Part shown: positions 17,052-20,000 of the stretch, one piece after another
Layout of the letters: every line of letters starts with the position of its first letter
How positions within the stretch are numbered: position 1 is the first letter of the stretch
DNA from: Chromera velia
Lineage: Eukaryota > Sar > Chromeraceae
Assembly: GCA_018398765.1 (NCBI GenBank)
Contig: JAHBMJ010004325.1
Span: forward strand, 2,501 to 22,500
DNA length: 20,000 nucleotides
Direction of reading: 5' to 3'
Notes under the pieces: model-generated
Told to the model about the DNA's origin: nothing
The model's database searches: none
The model's input: only the letters and a program-made list of their open reading frames with translations
Translations under genes and position numbers: made by a program

Positions 17052-18107
17052 TTAGAGTCTTCCAAACACCTGTATGGGGGTTCTTTCTAGTAGGTTCTTC
17101 TTTGCTACTACTGCTGTGTGGGAGTTGAGGGGATAGAGCCATATGACAAGGGAACCTGGGAGCTCAATGCCACTTTCAACAATTTTGAGGATGGAAGGAT
17201 CCCCGACCATCAGCCGTCTGTCTGGCTTCTTCCCTGTAGCTTTTTCATAGGAGGTCATACCGATAGCTTTGGAAAACGTTGTGTTGCGAGTGATGGATAC
17301 TCCATGGGCTACGTGCGCCCACATGCTCTTCGGCAACGGCTCCCACATCTTCTCAAGCTCTGCCATCAGGGCAACAATATGGGTGCGGGAATGATGGATT
17401 CTTCCTTCCACCAGCCTGAGGGGTCCCTTTTCATGGGGCGGCTGATCAATGAACTTGATCATTCTGTAGTCATAATACTCTCCATATTTCCCCCCTCTGT
17501 ACTCAGTTGCAGGATTACACACAAATCGCATGGTGATGTGACCAGGCCCATTGGGCTTCACTCCTATAACAGACTCAACATACTCGAAAAACTGTCGGAT
17601 CGAGTCGTGGACTTCGTTTCAGCTTTTCTGGGGGACGTCAAGCTCAAAACCTGAATGCACATCTGCATATTTAATGACTGTGGGGTGCACACCTGCTGCT
17701 GCCTCCTCATCTCGGGGGAAGTAATTGTCTAACTAGATAATGCTAAATAGGTGTGTGCCTTCTCTTCTGTCAGGAACACGATAGAGGGACGGCTTTACTG
17801 CGTTCTTCTGTTGACAGATCAGATACTCCTTGTGGAGCCTTTCCCAATCTTCCTCACTTGCACTCATACCTTGCTTCAGGAGCGTTGGTTCGAGTTTGGG
17901 TCTGTCGAAATGGCCATGACGAGCGTGATGGGAACACAGCTCATCATAATCGATCTGTCGGTGGGAAAGGGCATTGATGGAGGGGACTGGCTCTCCCATC
18001 TCATGCTTGAGGGCAGGACGGTGGTAGAAGAACAGATGATTGGTTGTGTGATCGCCTTTTAGGAAAGGAACACAGATGTCCACGAGACCCCCTCTCATGT
18101 CTCTCAC
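17052..18107 (-). pseudogene. Pre-integrase and integrase region of copia pol (broken)
   Basis: 18107-17733 holds the zinc-binding pre-integrase part: SHHARHGHFDRP supplies the His pair, and EYLICQQK corresponds to the C-x2-C pair with the first Cys replaced by Tyr (codon 17825-17823). The catalytic core begins with VIKYADVHSGFELDVP (first Asp, near 17660), has a TGA near 17618, then EYRGGKYGEY where the second Asp is usually found. It ends with MWAHVAHGVSITRNTTFSK and SYEKATGKKPDRR, typical of the copia integrase C-terminal part (compare Y..W.GKKP). The frame is lost toward 17052. Confidence 0.75.
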
Positions 18108-18491
18108 CTAGTCTCTCACTCTCACGTACGAGTCATCTGCGTCTTTCAACACAGTGTGCCCCTCCTCCAAATCTATGCACATCAAATCGGGGACGCTGTC
18201 CTTAGTGAAGTAATATTCCTGCATGACTGTCTGCTCCCCCTTTCCTTTCACGAGACACCATCTCGCTCGCACCCCGACTTTCGAGATCTGGATTTTCATC
18301 TCCTCCTCACTCTGATCTGCGTTTTTCTTTACAACCCCGAACTGCCCCCCACAAGGCCTCCACCACACAATATCTGGGGCAGCATCTACCTCATTGGCAA
18401 TGTTTGCGGAGCAGCAAGAATCAACATTTGTCCGTCTCCACCCCTTGTGACTATACGCAGACCCACTTCCCTCATCCCCTCCTGTGACCAT
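18108..18491 (-). pseudogene. Protease region of copia pol (altered active site)
   Basis: The reading frame carries NVDSCCSANI with the catalytic Asp codon at 18422-18420. Copia proteases usually read VDSGCS or similar, so the Gly after Ser has become Cys. The rest (about 100 residues) fits the protease in length and position between gag and the pre-integrase domain, but shows no other strong motif. Confidence 0.55.
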
Positions 18492-18545
18492 ATGTGCTGA
18501 CCCGAGGGTCTCCCCGACCCTAAAAGTTAGGTTAGACTCGTCTCC

Positions 18546-19930
18546 TCCCTAGAGGAATTGAAAGACGGTCCCTTGTTGGTGAGGAATGGGGGGTCCACCG
18601 ATGGAGTGGTTGTGGTCATGGTACGAATGGTTTTGATTCCCTCTCTCAACCTGCCAAATCGAAAGAGAAGAAGGAGAGAATGAATGGGGTGAATAGAAAG
18701 GAGTGTAAGAGAAGAGGGCATGTGCAGAACCCCAAAATCCTCTGTCATAAAACTCTCTATTCCCTGGGCTGACCGGCCCAAATTGTTGAAGTCCAGATCC
18801 CGGCACCATACCAGCACCCGGGGGAAGGGCAGGCGTGTAGTACAAACCATTAACGTTATAGCAACCAGGGCCGCCGCCCCTACTAGGGTACACACCTCCG
18901 CGCCCTCTCCCCCTGCCTCTCTTGGCATTATATTGTTGCTGCTGCTGTTGGTGCTTCTGTTTTTGGGGATACATGTGATCTCTGTGACCAGCCTCATTGC
19001 ACTCGCTGCACCTGTGCGTCTTACCTCTGCACTCCCATCCAGGGTCGTGCCCTCCAGGCCTCCCACAACTCTTATACTTCTTCTTTTGCTGTTGCTGAGA
19101 CTGTTGAGGATGCTGTTGGAAAGACTCAGTCACTGCGAATGACCGCCTCTGCCTCCCCGGCCTCTGCCCCCCCGACCTCTGCCCCTACCGCGTCCCCTGG
19201 GTGGGAAGCTATCAGACCCAACATAGTTGGCCTCTTGCTTTATCTGGTACTGCTTGGGAAGCACACGGACAGAAGGTTTCACAGGGGCAATAGATGGAAA
19301 GTCATCTTCAAATTTATTTAGTAGGGGATTTTTGGAACGCTCCTCACTCCCAGCGATGAGCTTCTCAAAGTCGTATAGATCATCCTCATTCCAGTCATCT
19401 GCCCACTTTCTACGGTAGGATGGAGAAAGACAAACCAACACAGCCCTTGCTTGGGTTCTCTTAGCAACGTCTTTATCTGCCTTAGTCCTCTTCATATCCC
19501 TCATCAGGGGCTTGAAAAATCGATAAAGAGAGAGGAAATCTGAAAACGACTTTCCGTTCTCTACAATCTGATTCCATGTGCGAGATAGAGAATCTCTCTT
19601 CGTCTTCTCAGGGACATCCAGTTTTTTCACAAAGCACTCCTACAATGCTGTTTTATAGGGTGGCCACTTAACTGCTTTGTTAGCATCCCTGAACTCTGTA
19701 TCATCCTCGTCCTCTTTCTGGTCGAAAAGTGCTTGAATGTTGTCCCCAACATCTGGATAGTTCTTTGTAGCATTGTATAACTGGTTGGCCTCCCATCGTA
19801 CAATGTTCATAGCACTGGCACCAAAGAGTTTCTCATTACCATTTCTGATACTGTTGCAAGTATCTCTCCACCCTTTGAACTGCATCCCCGCCTTGAGCGT
19901 GGGGTATATGACAGAGGATTGTTCAGACAT
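18546..19930 (-). pseudogene. Gag of copia element, with RGG boxes and zinc knuckles (broken)
   Basis: It starts at ATG 19930. The capsid-like part runs about 96 codons to a TAG (19642-19640), then continues in the same frame to TGA 19132-19130. The nucleocapsid part lies in a different frame (from about 19133 down), so an indel or a frameshift separates them. That part begins with a Gln-rich stretch and two knuckle-like motifs: YKSCGRPGGHDPGWEC and CSECNEAGHRDHMY. In each, one expected Cys is Tyr (codons 19076-19074 and 18971-18969). Arg-Gly repeats occur on both sides: about 19140-19190 and about 18895-18925. The C-terminal part (Gly, Pro, Tyr, His, Ser rich) is low complexity. Gag packages the element RNA into cytoplasmic particles. 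Confidence 0.72.
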
Positions 19931-19941
19931 CTCTACTGCAG

Positions 19942-19986
19942 GATCACAAATAACACAGTGTGACTTGACTTGTTACACTGTGATCT
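19942..19986 (-). other. Inverted repeat in the 5' leader of the copia element
   Basis: GATCACA (19942-19948) pairs with TGTGATC (19980-19986). Alternatively, CACAGTGT (19954-19961) pairs with ACACTGTG (19975-19982). The hairpin lies 12 nt upstream of the gag ATG in the element transcript. Confidence 0.5.
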
Positions 19987-20000
19987 CTCTCAATACCCTC

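Larger units (their letters stand above)
14522..20000 (-). mobile_element. Degenerate Ty1/copia LTR retrotransposon, internal region
   Basis: Reading on the minus strand, the order is gag with zinc knuckles, aspartic protease, pre-integrase and integrase, reverse transcriptase, RNase H, then polypurine tract. Integrase before reverse transcriptase is the defining order of Ty1/copia (Pseudoviridae-type) elements. The internal region from the gag ATG (19930) to the polypurine tract is about 5.4 kb, a normal length. Several stops and frame changes break it, so this copy cannot make a full polyprotein. It is oriented opposite to the Frag1-like gene, downstream of it. The right end of the window cuts the 5' leader or 5' LTR. 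Confidence 0.88.

Noticed and set aside
14858-18500. Plus-strand frames across the retroelement
   Set aside because: They are opposite to clear copia pol motifs on the minus strand.
13850-20000. Measuring the age of the copia element from its two LTRs
   Set aside because: Only one possible LTR is present. I found no match between the leader at 19960-20000 and the sequence at 13850-14522.
1-20000. tRNA, rRNA or riboswitch genes
   Set aside because: No cloverleaf, rRNA or riboswitch core was recognised by eye. A tRNAscan-SE or Infernal run would be decisive.

Overview
The window reads as nuclear DNA of a eukaryotic alga with a complex (secondary-type) plastid. The reasons are GT-AG introns, a bacterial-type lysyl-tRNA synthetase carrying a signal peptide plus transit-like leader, mitochondrial-type leaders, long low-complexity inserts in membrane proteins, CT/GT microsatellites and a decayed Ty1/copia retrotransposon. 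A chromerid such as Chromera velia fits well, but this is an inference from style. Other complex-plastid algae are not excluded.

Layout: (1) 64-493, minus strand, a two-exon gene for a small membrane protein with a mitochondrial-type presequence. (2) 696-1217, a foldback element with 198-bp, nearly perfect inverted arms, followed by a GC-rich cluster of perfect palindromes (1211-1286). (3) 1612-5795, plus strand, a six-exon gene for an organophosphate:phosphate antiporter (SLC37/GlpT-like MFS, about 652 aa). (4) 5796-7692, an AT-rich intergenic stretch with a 16-bp palindrome and a second, older inverted-repeat element (about 6203-7104) that encloses CACT/CATT tetranucleotide repeats. (5) 7693-9522, minus strand, an intronless plastid-type lysyl-tRNA synthetase. 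(6) 9523-10144, a divergent promoter region with another palindrome cluster. (7) 10145-12403, plus strand, a two-exon Frag1/DRAM/Sfk1-family membrane protein with a long disordered tail. (8) 12404-13849, a gene-free, microsatellite-bearing stretch. (9) about 13850-20000, minus strand, a degenerate Ty1/copia element in the order gag, protease, integrase, reverse transcriptase, RNase H, polypurine tract and probable 3' LTR. Its 5' LTR lies beyond the right edge.

The host genes do not form a pathway. They are ordinary housekeeping genes (small mitochondrial protein, sugar-phosphate transport, plastid translation, membrane protein) arranged as two divergent pairs and one convergent pair. I found no convincing new multi-gene system. 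The most notable signals are the small mitochondrial gene, the two palindrome clusters placed in the two divergent intergenic regions, the long young palindrome, the subterminal motif array of the older inverted-repeat element, the open in-frame intron in the Frag1-like gene, and three Cys-to-Tyr positions in zinc-binding motifs of the retroelement that could reflect G-to-A decay.
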